Shown here one piece after another: positions 25,326-35,463 of a stretch of DNA of 64,000 bases. The stretch is from Acinetobacter venetianus RAG-1 = CIP 110063. GTDB taxonomy: Bacteria; Pseudomonadota; Gammaproteobacteria; Pseudomonadales; Moraxellaceae. The position numbers were made by a program, and so were the translations under genes. Numbering within the stretch: position 1 is the first letter of the stretch; the number at the start of each line of letters is the position of its first letter. The notes below the pieces were generated by a model. It did no database searches, was not told the DNA's origin, and saw only the letters and a program-made list of their open reading frames with translations. The DNA lies in NCBI RefSeq assembly GCF_000368585.1, contig NZ_KB849558.1, positions 1,317,359 to 1,381,358 on the forward strand, read 5' to 3'.

Positions 25326-26243
25326 TTAACGTTGTTCACCACTTGAATACGCTAAGTGACGGCGTTGTGATTTTATTTTCAAAGAACTCATCACAATTCC
25401 TGAACAGATAAATGCCGCACCAATTAAAATATTGAATGTCAAAGGCTCATGCCAAATCAAATAACCAAAAAATAGGCTCAAAATTGGAATACACATGATT
25501 GATATTGAAGCGATAAAGGTATCAACCTGACTGACGATCCAATTCCAAAGTACAAAAGCAAATCCTGTCCCAATCACCGAAATATAAAAGAGCACAGATT
25601 CATTGAATGGATTTAACCAAACTTGTGCGTCAATAGGCTCAAACATAAGTGCACCAATCAAAATGATGCTCCCACCCAACAATAACTGCCAAATGGTCAA
25701 TTTGATTTTGTCATAACTGGCAAAATTCTTTTTGATATAAACTGTCGACATCGCCCAGAAGAAACCAGAACCTATAAGCAGTACTTGTCCAAGTAATGAA
25801 ACATTCATATGTAAATCATGTAGCTGAGGCCAAAGAATTGCGATTAATCCCAACGTACCCAAAATAAGCCCAAGTATTTTCTGTTTATTTAATCTCTCAT
25901 TTAGAAAATAATGCGCTAGAACACCAATAAAAATTGGCATCGTAAATACTAAAACTGCCGACAATCCTGAATCAACAAATTGCATTGCAAAAGTCTGAGT
26001 TGCATAGAAACCAAAGCAAATTAAGCCACTTAAAATGATGAGCTGCTTCCATTCTTCTCGTTTCGGCATGATTGATTTTTTAATGACTCGCTGCACAACC
26101 ATCAAGGTGATTGCAGCCAAAATCAGCCGTGTAGAAATAAATAAAAATGGTGGAAATACTTGCAGACTATGTTTTACAAGTCCCCATAAAGATCCCCAAA
26201 CCAAACATAATAGCGCGATTGCACTCATCACTCGAATATTCAC
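25326..26243 (-). CDS. EamA-family (DMT) transporter
   Basis: A 305-residue drug/metabolite transporter with ten hydrophobic helices in two EamA repeats (about 1-140 and 150-290); IALLCLVWGSLWGLVK at the start and a second half from GQVLLIGSGFFWAMSTVY are typical. The substrate is unknown; relatives export amino acids or drugs. It is divergent from a LysR-type gene 165 bases away, which probably controls it. Confidence 0.88.
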   Translation of the reverse strand: MNIRVMSAIALLCLVWGSLWGLVKHSLQVFPPFLFISTRLILAAITLMVVQRVIKKSIMPKREEWKQLIILSGLICFGFYATQTFAMQFVDSGLSAVLVFTMPIFIGVLAHYFLNERLNKQKILGLILGTLGLIAILWPQLHDLHMNVSLLGQVLLIGSGFFWAMSTVYIKKNFASYDKIKLTIWQLLLGGSIILIGALMFEPIDAQVWLNPFNESVLFYISVIGTGFAFVLWNWIVSQVDTFIASISIMCIPILSLFFGYLIWHEPLTFNILIGAAFICSGIVMSSLKIKSQRRHLAYSSGEQR

Positions 26244-26408
26244 TTGCTGTACTCAACAGATGGGAAGTGAAATCATTGTATAAAACAAATGACATCATGA
26301 ATAATGCTATGTTTTAATATATGCATCATTTTTTTTGATACCAACTAACTAGAAATACCTTAAAGGCATTCCTAGCTTAGTCATAGACATAAATATCGAG
26401 GATTGAAT

Positions 26409-27260
26409 GTGAATATTGATATTAACGATATCAGATCATTTATCACTGTTGCTGAACTAAAAAGTATCACTGCAGCGGCAAATAAGCTCAACTATTTACA
26501 GTCAAATATGACAGCTAAAATCAAAAAAATTGAAAATCACTACAAACGTCAGCTCTTTATTCGTAAACCCAAAGGTGTAGAACTCACTGAATCAGGCATG
26601 AATTTATATGCTCAATATAAAAAAATGATGTTCACATGGGAAGAAACTGAAAATAAAATTTATCAACAAGAAAGTGTCTTACGTTTTGGTACTAATACGA
26701 GCTTGGGTGGCATGCGTTTCTATCCATCTTTTAGCCAACTTTATGAAGCCTATCCCGACCTATCCTTAACAATGAAAACAGGCTCAACGGGCTATATTGA
26801 AGAAGAAATTTTGCAAGGCAATCTCGATATTGCTTATGCACTAGGGCATCCAAAGCATAAGGGCTTACAGTACATTCAAAAAGCTGATGATCAATTAGTG
26901 ATTATTGGTAAAAACATAATTAATTATGAAAATTTAGAAGAATGTTTAAATCATCAAAACATTTTGCTAGCTTCAGAAGAATGTTGTTATGCAACAACGC
27001 TTGATCATTTGTACACAGACTATAATTTAACAAAAGGTGAATTAACACATATCTATGATCATGAGGCACTGATTCATTTTACTCAACTTGGTATGGGAAT
27101 CTCGATGATTGCTAAATCATTGATCTCAAAATACAACATTCAATTTTATCGTGAAGTTCCAGAACAATATCGAGATATAGGTTTATATCTCATCGCACGT
27201 AATGATCATGTTTTTACTCCAATTGAAAAACAATTTATTGGCTTAAATGATTCGCTCTGA
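26409..27260 (+). CDS. LysR-type transcriptional regulator
   Basis: A 283-residue regulator with the winged HTH at the N-terminus (DIRSFITVAEL...AANKLNYLQSNMTAKIKKIE) and a periplasmic-binding-like effector domain from about residue 90. GTG 26409 is 6 bases after GAGGA; a TTG at 26403 is less likely. The divergent EamA transporter is its probable target, with the operator in the shared 165-base gap. Confidence 0.9.
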   Translation: MNIDINDIRSFITVAELKSITAAANKLNYLQSNMTAKIKKIENHYKRQLFIRKPKGVELTESGMNLYAQYKKMMFTWEETENKIYQQESVLRFGTNTSLGGMRFYPSFSQLYEAYPDLSLTMKTGSTGYIEEEILQGNLDIAYALGHPKHKGLQYIQKADDQLVIIGKNIINYENLEECLNHQNILLASEECCYATTLDHLYTDYNLTKGELTHIYDHEALIHFTQLGMGISMIAKSLISKYNIQFYREVPEQYRDIGLYLIARNDHVFTPIEKQFIGLNDSL

Positions 27261-27573
27261 GCGAATTTTAAATGAAAGGTTTAATTTTTTTGAAGTTCAA
27301 TTGGTAATTTAAAAGTTGAATCTTTTTCCCATTTAAATAAAGAAAAAAACAGCATCATTACTGCAATAACAGTTCCAATTGGAAAATTATTGAGCATAAA
27401 TACAGTCATAAAGATTGATCCAAAGCGGCTGCTTGTACTCCCTGTTTTCACACTTTTGGCACAGATAAAATGAGCAAAAATTAAGGCACATACCCCCAGA
27501 AAACTCCCAATAGAATATTGAGGAATATCCACATAAAATCGATAAACAGCTTTATAGATAAAAAGCGTAATTA

Positions 27574-28547
27574 ACCCGAATCGCGGATAAGAAATTGACT
27601 TGAAAAATAGAAGAACTAGAGCCATCAGTTGAGTTACCACACCTAACCTAAAGCTCTAGTCCTAATGTTCAATAGTACCGAATTATTCTGCGTAATCGAT
27701 GATTTCTTTCTTAAATTTGAAGCAACTTATTGGAAATTTCTCAAACAAAGTCGTCACTCTGTAAGAATTCGACCAGCCCAATTAAGTCTTTCAGAAATCA
27801 ATTTTATCGCCATTTGGTATAAGTGTTCTCATATCAACAATTTCAAAGCATTCTTTTCATGGTTAAAACAGGATAAAAATCATTTATTTAAAAATTTACC
27901 CTGCTACCAACGGATGATTCACCTCATCAATATGCATCAATTGGCACTACATGCTTTACATGTCGCCTTAATGAAAGGCCAACGCAGCCAATATTTATGG
28001 GTTGATTCAACCACTTTACCTGTCTGTAAAAATCAACGGATTCAACGCCATAAATCATTAGCCAAAATTGCATCACGTGGTAAAAGTTCGATGGGCTGGT
28101 TCTATGGTTGTAAATTACATATCGCGATGAATCAATTGGGTGAAATAGCATGTTCTGCATTATCTAATGGACATGTGGCTGACATAAAAATGGTTGAGCA
28201 TTTATTTGTAGGCTTAGAAGCAAGGCTTTATGCGGATCGTGGCTATATCAGCCAAGAATTAAAAAGCAGATTAAAAAGTCAAGGTATTGATTTGATTACC
28301 TATCATCGAAAGAATATGCAGTCTGTTCAACTCTGTGCATCAGATGAATATCACTTAAAACAGCGTAATAAAATAGAAACGTTATTCAGCTTATTGAAAG
28401 GCCAATACAATTTAGTGACGAGTAAGGCACGTAGTATTCATGGATTTCTAAGTGGGATTTACGCATCGTTATGCGCATATCAATTAACCCATCGAAATAA
28501 GCCGAAAATTCAAATTATGGAATCATTAGCTTAAACAGGATTCGGGT
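27574..28547 (+). mobile_element. IS982-family insertion sequence
   Basis: A 974-bp element with terminal inverted repeats beginning ACCCGAATC (27574) and ending GATTCGGGT (28547). It is flanked by 6-bp direct repeats TAATTA (27568-27573 and 28548-28553). The target is palindromic, so ends could shift by a base or two. It contains one intact transposase. Confidence 0.9.
27665..28534 (+). CDS. IS982-family transposase
   Basis: A 289-residue transposase with a DDE-type (DUF4338/IS4-like) catalytic domain: WVDSTTLPVC (first Asp), ARLYADRGYIS (second Asp) and RNKIETLFSLLKGQYNL (Glu). Length and sequence match ISAba-type IS982 transposases. The reading frame is intact from ATG 27665 to the end of the element, so it may be active. 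Confidence 0.93.
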   Translation: MFNSTELFCVIDDFFLKFEATYWKFLKQSRHSVRIRPAQLSLSEINFIAIWYKCSHINNFKAFFSWLKQDKNHLFKNLPCYQRMIHLINMHQLALHALHVALMKGQRSQYLWVDSTTLPVCKNQRIQRHKSLAKIASRGKSSMGWFYGCKLHIAMNQLGEIACSALSNGHVADIKMVEHLFVGLEARLYADRGYISQELKSRLKSQGIDLITYHRKNMQSVQLCASDEYHLKQRNKIETLFSLLKGQYNLVTSKARSIHGFLSGIYASLCAYQLTHRNKPKIQIMESLA

Positions 28548-28801
28548 TAATTACAACAATTGCTGCCATTTTATGCAACGTAGAAAGAATTTGATTTTGA
28601 TGGTTTAACACTTTTATCTACCCTTTTATCATCTTATTCAGATAACTTCACTTATCGTTAAACTTTATATTTTTCTGATGTTAATCTATTTTTCAAATTA
28701 AAAATCAAGAATTCCACTCTGAACACAAAAAAAATCGTTTTGAAAAGTGATATAGTACTGAGCGAATAAATTCTCTTTGGTCACCGAAGTAATTAGGGTG
28801 C

Positions 28802-28815
28802 CTATTTCGAAATAG
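28802..28815 (+). other. short palindrome in the argG leader
   Basis: CTATTTCGAAATAG is a perfect 14-base palindrome ending two bases before the TAGGA ribosome site of argG. It could form a small hairpin or bind a regulator. Weakly supported. Confidence 0.35.
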
Positions 28816-30171
<1,356 letters not shown>

Positions 30172-30198
30172 GTGATTGATAATTAAATTTATCTCACT

Positions 30199-30231
30199 AA
30201 AAAGGGCTGAATATTTTATTCAGCCCTTTTT
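30199..30231 (+). terminator. argG terminator
   Basis: A 14-bp A/T-closed stem containing AGGGCTGAAT / ATTCAGCCCT with a 5-base loop, followed by T residues. Confidence 0.88.
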
Positions 30232-30364
30232 ATTTCATTCAAAAAACACAAAACATTTAATCATTTCATTTATAGAACAATATGTCGCAATTAAAGACTA
30301 TTTATCATCATTATGAATCGATAATATAACGATCAAGCAAAACATAATAATTGGGAGATGAAAG

Positions 30365-31048
30365 ATGAATGCTTATCTACATCGTAGTGAAAATCGTGGG
30401 CATGTCAAAGCAGGTTGGTTAGACACCTATCATAGCTTTTCATTTGGTAGCTGGTACAACCCCAAATATATGGGTGTAAGTGCACTCCGCGTGATCAATG
30501 ACGATACAGTTGCTGCTCACAATGGTTTCGGTACTCATCCCCATGACAACATGGAAATTTTAACCTGTGTACTCGATGGCACAATTTCTCATAAAGATAG
30601 TATGGGAAATGAAGGGCAAATTAATGCAGGTGAATGGCAGTTGATGAGTGCTGGTACAGGGGTAACTCATAGTGAAATGAACAAGCATGATAAAGCGGTA
30701 CATCTATTACAGATTTGGATTCAACCTAATGTACAAGATGCTGAACCAACTTATCAGCAAATTCAGCTCAACCCGAAAGATCACCCTAATCAATGGCACC
30801 TGATTGCTGGCGATGAATCTGCACCAATGTCGATTCGTCAAAATGCCGAAGTGAAAACAGCAATGATTGAGAAAGATCAACATTTAGAGATTACAGCACA
30901 GAAAAAAGTAAACTATGTGCATGTAATTTCAGGTGAAGTGATGATTGCGGAACATTTAGTAAAAGCAGGAGATGCTTTACTGTTTGATGAGACTGCAACA
31001 ATTACTGCATTACAAGACAGCCAAATGATCTGGTTTGACTTACCTTAA
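30365..31048 (+). CDS. pirin-family protein (YhhW-like)
   Basis: A 227-residue bicupin with the pirin metal ligands in GTHPHDNMEI (about 57-66) and VTHSEMN (about 100-106). The E. coli homolog YhhW has quercetinase activity; the physiological substrate is unknown. GGGAG lies before the ATG. Single gene, followed by a terminator. Confidence 0.92.
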   Translation: MNAYLHRSENRGHVKAGWLDTYHSFSFGSWYNPKYMGVSALRVINDDTVAAHNGFGTHPHDNMEILTCVLDGTISHKDSMGNEGQINAGEWQLMSAGTGVTHSEMNKHDKAVHLLQIWIQPNVQDAEPTYQQIQLNPKDHPNQWHLIAGDESAPMSIRQNAEVKTAMIEKDQHLEITAQKKVNYVHVISGEVMIAEHLVKAGDALLFDETATITALQDSQMIWFDLP

Positions 31049-31055
31049 CTCAAAC

Positions 31056-31093
31056 AAAATGCTTCGTCATCATCATGGTGGCGAAGCATTTTT
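31056..31093. terminator. terminator between pirin and small membrane gene
   Basis: AAAATGCTTCG (31056-31066) pairs with CGAAGCATTTT (31082-31092) around a 15-base loop, between two convergent genes. Confidence 0.7.
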
Positions 31094-31095
31094 GA

Positions 31096-31290
31096 TTAAT
31101 CCCCACCACCACTATCGCATCCGCTAGAATCAGATCCACTATCACGACTTGAGCAACCATGGGACGAATGGTGATCATAGCTTGAAGATGAATCATAAGC
31201 ACCCGAATCTGAACTTTTCCCCACCTTCTTGATCATATAAATTGTAAATCCAAAGATTAAAGCAAAAACGATGAAAGCTACCACACTCAC
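31096..31290 (-). CDS. small membrane protein with Ser/His/Cys/Gly-rich tail
   Basis: A 64-residue protein with one TM helix (residues 4-20, VAFIVFALIFGFTIYMI) and a low-complexity tail of Ser, Asp, His, Gly and three Cys, ending CDSGGGD. The start is GTG 31290, or GTG 31284 which is better spaced from GGAG. Such small proteins occur in Acinetobacter without known function; the tail could bind metal. Confidence 0.6.
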   Translation of the reverse strand: MSVVAFIVFALIFGFTIYMIKKVGKSSDSGAYDSSSSYDHHSSHGCSSRDSGSDSSGCDSGGGD

Positions 31291-31817
31291 TCCATATCAT
31301 TTTTGATAGTTTTCTAAACATTTAATTTATATTGAAAATTTAAAATAAAATCTATAAACATTAAAAAAGCCCGATTAACGGGCTTTTCTACAACCTTGAA
31401 CATTTTTAAAAACGATTTAAACCGTTTCGTTCGTTGTTAGCTGTGTATTCAGGTTGTCATATCTTTGTTCATTTGGACAAGACATCTCTTAAATTCCAAA
31501 TAGTATATGACTTCCTTATAGATTAAATTATCACCAATTCTAAAAGTGGTCAAGAGAATATATAGACCTATATAAAAAATATCTCGCTAATTCTCAATAT
31601 TTTTAAAGAGAGGGAATAAAGAACTTACTTTAAAAATTACAAATTTAATGACATCAAAATAACCCACTACCAATCCCATCCATAAATTTTTAATTTTAAA
31701 TTAAAGCTATAAATAAACTTTAATATCTATAGTCTATTTGAAATATTTTTTAAACTAACTACAATATTGATTTATACTCACTATCCACATCATATCTGAA
31801 TATAGACATTAATTTAT
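31291..31817. other. AT-rich intergenic stretch with one hairpin
   Basis: No gene seen. A terminator-like hairpin AAAAGCCCG / CGGGCTTTT sits at 31365-31387. The rest is AT-rich with no recognisable motif. Confidence 0.5.
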
Positions 31818-32238
31818 ATGTTAAAATTTAATTTTTTACTTTTATTCTTTATTTATACGAATGTATATGCCTTTGACAATTATAATACCCCTATCAGTTT
31901 CACAACTATCAAACTAAAGTAAATTTACTTTATTTTCGAAAACTTAAACCAAAAGAATTTATCACTCGTTTAAAATTACTAGATGAAAAAATTGATCAGT
32001 TCTATCTTCCTAAGTTGAAAACAATTAAAGAGAAAACAATTAAAGAGAAAACAATTAAAGAGAAAACAATTAAAGAGAAAACAAAAAGTATAATGATTAT
32101 AGTTGTAGTTACAAATATAATATAGCATCTGAACTTGCATTACTTCTAATATATAATCAACCAGATTACACAGAGGATTATACTTTCGATTTCTTAAGGA
32201 AAAGATGCATAGAATTTATCAAAAAAATAAAGCATTAG
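31818..32238 (+). pseudogene. decayed secreted-protein gene
   Basis: ATG 31818 opens a signal-peptide-like start (MLKFNFLLLFFIYTNVYA), but the frame ends at a TAA after about 35 codons. A second frame then reads NYQTKVNLLYFRKLKPKEF through the tandem repeats, and a third reads YNDYSCSYKYNIASELALLL to the TAG at 32236-32238. Two frameshifts therefore split one gene of about 140 codons. The family is not recognised. Confidence 0.65.
32018..32083 (+). repeat. 15-bp tandem repeat in the decayed gene
   Basis: Four exact copies of AAAACAATTAAAGAG plus a partial fifth. The unit is a multiple of three and encodes KTIKE. Expansion by slippage is likely and may have accompanied the frameshift just after it. 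Confidence 0.9.
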
Positions 32239-32249
32239 AAATTAATTGT

Positions 32250-32377
32250 TATTGATGAATTGAAAGGACAAAACAAATCTACTTGCTAATGTTGAATCTT
32301 GCACATTCAGTCATGGAAGTAATGTATATCTTGTAAAAATATTTCAGAAAAAGTTCAGTCGTAGGGAACTTCCGTAA
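32250..32377 (+). pseudogene. fragment of a further decayed coding sequence
   Basis: A frame ending at TAA 32375-32377 reads like real protein (NLLANVESCTFSHGSNVYLVK), but has no start; upstream codons in another frame (VIDELKGQN) suggest one more frameshift. It may belong to the decayed gene before it or to a neighbour. Confidence 0.35.
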
Positions 32378-32403
32378 AAAACCGCCAATTAAGGCGGTTT
32401 TTT
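32376..32403. terminator. terminator after tRNA-Val
   Basis: AAAAAACCGCC and GGCGGTTTTTT form an 11-bp stem with a 6-base loop, functional on both strands, 26 bases from the tRNA 3' end. Confidence 0.85.
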
Positions 32404-32428
32404 AAGTTGCTGATTTATCAGCTAATCT

Positions 32429-32505
32429 TGGTAGGTATATCCAGACTCGAACTGGAGACCTCTACGATGTCAACGTAGCGCTCTAACCAACTGAGCTATA
32501 CACCT
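32429..32505 (-). tRNA. tRNA-Val (anticodon GAC)
   Basis: A 77-base tRNA with encoded CCA. Acceptor AGGTGTA pairs with TATACCT (one G-U). The anticodon stem CTACG/CGTAG frames loop TTGACAT, giving GAC. The T arm has GTTCGAGTC. Confidence 0.94.
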
Positions 32506-32517
32506 AGAATGTAAAGC

Positions 32518-32546
32518 ATCATATTCATTTTTCAGAAGGTTCACAA
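32518..32546 (-). promoter_or_regulatory. tRNA-Val promoter overlapping the tgpA stop
   Basis: On the minus strand TTGTGA (32546-32541) and TATGAT (32523-32518) with a 17-base spacer. The -35 lies in the last two codons of the tgpA gene. Confidence 0.65.
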
Positions 32547-34529
32547 GTTTTTTTGAGATCGTTTTATCTCAATCGCACAGTCTTTAAGCAACTTCTTAAA
32601 CAATTGCTTATCACTTGGACTGTCACACTCCATAAAAACAATTTTTTTATATAACACAATTACTTGCTCGAATGATTTATGATCTTCAACAGAATTCATT
32701 AAACGTTGCATCCATGTTTGGAAGGTTTCAGCTTGGCGCTTATACAACGGTGTAGGTAACTGTTTTTGAAACTGAAAAATTAAACGCTGGTATACTGCTA
32801 GTTGTTGGCGTTGTCTCCACCAATAAAAACCGATATAGAACAATAGCACACCCCCAATACCAACGATTAGAATGATGACATATCCATATGTGGAATCTAA
32901 ACCTAAACGAGATAACCAATTCTTTTGCTTTTCCACATCGTAACCAACAACCTTACTCTGCCATTGATAACTTAAATAATCACTCCAAATCCGAACATTT
33001 TTTAGAAATTTGAACTGTTGCAATCGCCACCCTTGCGCTCTCTCATCTCCCCAAACCATCTGATCCTGAGCGAGATAATCTTGCATACCCGTATCAATCC
33101 GTTGCGGAGCAATCATGGCTGTTGGATCAATTCTTTTCCATTTGCCATCGATATAAACCTCGCTCCATGCATGTGCATCAAGTTGACGTACCTCCCAACT
33201 CTGTCCGTCGATCGCAAGCTGCCCCCCTTGATAACCAGTTACAACGCGAGCAGGGATGCCAACAAAACGCATCAACATTACAAAACTTGAAGCATAGTGC
33301 TCGCAAAAACCCTTACGGCTATAAAATAAAAATTGATCAATTCGATCCCCCCCTAAAGTCCCGGGAGTCAAGGTATATACAAAACCATTTTTTCGATACC
33401 AATTAAGTACAGTTTGGATATATTCTTCAGGTTGATTTTGACTTTGCTCAAAAAGTTGATGCGCTAACTGTTGTGCCTCTGGGTCCTGAGTTTTTCCATA
33501 TCGAGTATTTAATTCAAATTGTTTTGTTGACAATACAATGGGTTCAGATGTTGTCCGTCCTAACCATTGCATTTGTATTGGTTGATTACGCTTAATCAAC
33601 TTACTTGGACGAATACTATCATCTTGATAAAGCTGTAAATATCGTTCCTGCGGAATCGAATACTCTAATCCCATAATCCAATTAGATTGTTCATCTGCAG
33701 GCAGATATTTATAATCAACATATCGAGATGCTGATGATGCTGTCTTTAATTGCTGATTGAAAAAACTACTCGTCCAAGTACGACCATCATATTGGTCTAA
33801 TACCAATGCACGCCAATACAACTGTTGCCGAGTTGGGAACTGATACATATCTGCAATCACACGAAATGCTAACGCCGATGATTGAGACAATTGTGCAATA
33901 TCACCTGGTGACATTGTGTCGCTGATTCCTGTTGTTGCTCGATCTTTTTGAATAGGTATAGCCCAAAGCGGCGGCAATCGAGGAAAGAAGATAAACAATA
34001 AAATAAAGAATGGCGTTGCAATACCAACAAATTTAACGATCTGTTTTAGATCTTGCTTGAGCTGTCCAGAAGATAATTGACTTTGGCTAAATGCAGCTGT
34101 TTGTATTCGATATAAGCCCAGCAAGCACATTAGGAATGTTAAAAGTACAATGACTGCCATCCAAAATGCTTGACTATGCAGTAGCAAACTTGCACTGACA
34201 AATAAAGCAAAGTTGAAGACAATCAAAAGATCGCGTGTGTTTTTAGCTTCAAGGCTTTTTGCAAATAAGCAAGTGCTGAGAAAAGCCACACCTGCTTCAA
34301 CCCCCAATAAAGTCTGATAATTGATATAAATCAGACCCAATGATAACAAACTAAATAAAATCAATATCAGTTTTGGGAACGGAGTAATGACTTGCTTGTT
34401 ATATCTCCAGACTAAAATCAGCCAAATAAGCCCCCACACCCCACTCAAAGTGATGGGAGCAAAAGCAACTTGACCAAGTAATACTAACGCTAAGGTAGAC
34501 AATACACAGAAATAAATTTGCTTCGTCAT
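32541..34529 (-). CDS. tgpA: TgpA-type transglutaminase-like membrane protein
   Basis: A 662-residue inner-membrane protein of the DUF3488/transglutaminase-core family; the Pseudomonas aeruginosa homolog TgpA is essential. Several N-terminal TM helices (about 1-190), a periplasmic transglutaminase domain with catalytic triad C409 (GFCEHYASSF), H453 (DAHAWSEVY) and D468 (RIDPTAM), then a TM helix near 550 and a cytosolic tail. It forms an operon with the DUF58 and MoxR genes upstream, the usual arrangement. The substrate is unknown. Confidence 0.93.
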   Translation of the reverse strand: MTKQIYFCVLSTLALVLLGQVAFAPITLSGVWGLIWLILVWRYNKQVITPFPKLILILFSLLSLGLIYINYQTLLGVEAGVAFLSTCLFAKSLEAKNTRDLLIVFNFALFVSASLLLHSQAFWMAVIVLLTFLMCLLGLYRIQTAAFSQSQLSSGQLKQDLKQIVKFVGIATPFFILLFIFFPRLPPLWAIPIQKDRATTGISDTMSPGDIAQLSQSSALAFRVIADMYQFPTRQQLYWRALVLDQYDGRTWTSSFFNQQLKTASSASRYVDYKYLPADEQSNWIMGLEYSIPQERYLQLYQDDSIRPSKLIKRNQPIQMQWLGRTTSEPIVLSTKQFELNTRYGKTQDPEAQQLAHQLFEQSQNQPEEYIQTVLNWYRKNGFVYTLTPGTLGGDRIDQFLFYSRKGFCEHYASSFVMLMRFVGIPARVVTGYQGGQLAIDGQSWEVRQLDAHAWSEVYIDGKWKRIDPTAMIAPQRIDTGMQDYLAQDQMVWGDERAQGWRLQQFKFLKNVRIWSDYLSYQWQSKVVGYDVEKQKNWLSRLGLDSTYGYVIILIVGIGGVLLFYIGFYWWRQRQQLAVYQRLIFQFQKQLPTPLYKRQAETFQTWMQRLMNSVEDHKSFEQVIVLYKKIVFMECDSPSDKQLFKKLLKDCAIEIKRSQKNL

Positions 34530-34531
34530 GA

Positions 34532-35449
34532 TTAAGCCTGCGCTAATAGAAGTTTTGCTTGAATCAATTGTGAATATCCTTGCCCACTTTCTAATCGTGC
34601 ATGAGGTAAAATTAATGCATAGTCATCACCCAGCTGCTCACATTGCTCAACCAAGCCCATCATAAAGCTCAATTTTTCCTCATGCCCTAGGGCTGGAATC
34701 TGTTGATAATCAATTTCCAAATGCTGGTGATTCGCTTGTGCCTCAAACATTTTAATAAAGAATCCTTGTCCTCGAGCAACTTGTTTCCATGCCACGTTCT
34801 GGTAGGAATCTCCCTGTCGAAAAGCACGTAATTCTTTAAATTCATCCAAACTATCATGTGCTGACGTCGGCTGGTTTTTATGTTCTTTTTGCCAATCATG
34901 AGCTTTAGGTGCAATCCATATTTTTTGTTTAGGATATAAATACGTCCAAGCTCTGACCAAACCCAAAGGATAAGTCGAATAGACTTTGATCACCCCAAAC
35001 TCATATAGGCCACGTTGTTGAGGCAAAACAGGAAGTTCGACAGTTTGTTGAACTTGATTCAAATAGATCATATGTTCTTGTTGCGATGATTGTATCCGTA
35101 AATATCGTACGATCTTATCTTGTTGTTTTAACATTAACCTAATAATTGATGGCTGATTAACCTGACCAACCTCAGGCATGACAATTTCAATTTTTAAGTC
35201 ATGTAATTGTTTAAATGTTAAATAAAAACTAATACAAAGAATCGCACTGAGTAAAAAGCAAAAACCGAGAATCAAGTTATTGGCGTAGTTAATTCCAGCG
35301 ATAAAAGTAATCAGAATCAGAATCAGATAGAGAAAACCTTGTTTGTAAATAAAAACTAAAACATCTTTCTGTAATAGTGTTTTAACACTATCCACCTGAA
35401 AACGCTTTGCAATCCATTGACTAACTTGTTGCTTAAGTCCTTTTTGCAT
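34532..35449 (-). CDS. DUF58 domain membrane protein
   Basis: A 305-residue protein with two TM helices near 30-70 and the DUF58 signature FKELRAFRQGDSYQNVAWKQVARG (about 190-215). DUF58 proteins pair with MoxR ATPases and transglutaminase-like proteins; a chaperone role in envelope complex assembly has been suggested. It ends 2 bases before tgpA and follows moxR by 14, so it is co-transcribed. Confidence 0.9.
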   Translation of the reverse strand: MQKGLKQQVSQWIAKRFQVDSVKTLLQKDVLVFIYKQGFLYLILILITFIAGINYANNLILGFCFLLSAILCISFYLTFKQLHDLKIEIVMPEVGQVNQPSIIRLMLKQQDKIVRYLRIQSSQQEHMIYLNQVQQTVELPVLPQQRGLYEFGVIKVYSTYPLGLVRAWTYLYPKQKIWIAPKAHDWQKEHKNQPTSAHDSLDEFKELRAFRQGDSYQNVAWKQVARGQGFFIKMFEAQANHQHLEIDYQQIPALGHEEKLSFMMGLVEQCEQLGDDYALILPHARLESGQGYSQLIQAKLLLAQA

Positions 35450-35463
35450 GTGCCTTCTCTCAA

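Larger units (their letters stand above)
27281..28611 (-). pseudogene. small membrane-protein gene split by an IS982 element
   Basis: The 3' part (27281-27573) encodes about 96 residues with several TM helices. Removing the insertion and one TAATTA copy joins it in frame to upstream codons at 28554-28611, giving a protein of about 116 residues starting at GTG 28611 (AGGG upstream) or ATG 28569. The apparent start at 27640 uses IS sequence and is an artefact. Family not recognised. Confidence 0.8.

Noticed and set aside
27281..27640. Leftward 119-codon gene taken at face value
   Set aside because: Its first 22 codons come from the IS end; it is the 3' half of an interrupted gene.
32018..32083. 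15-bp repeats as CRISPR or iterons
   Set aside because: No spacers; copies are exact, coding-phase and lie inside a decayed gene.
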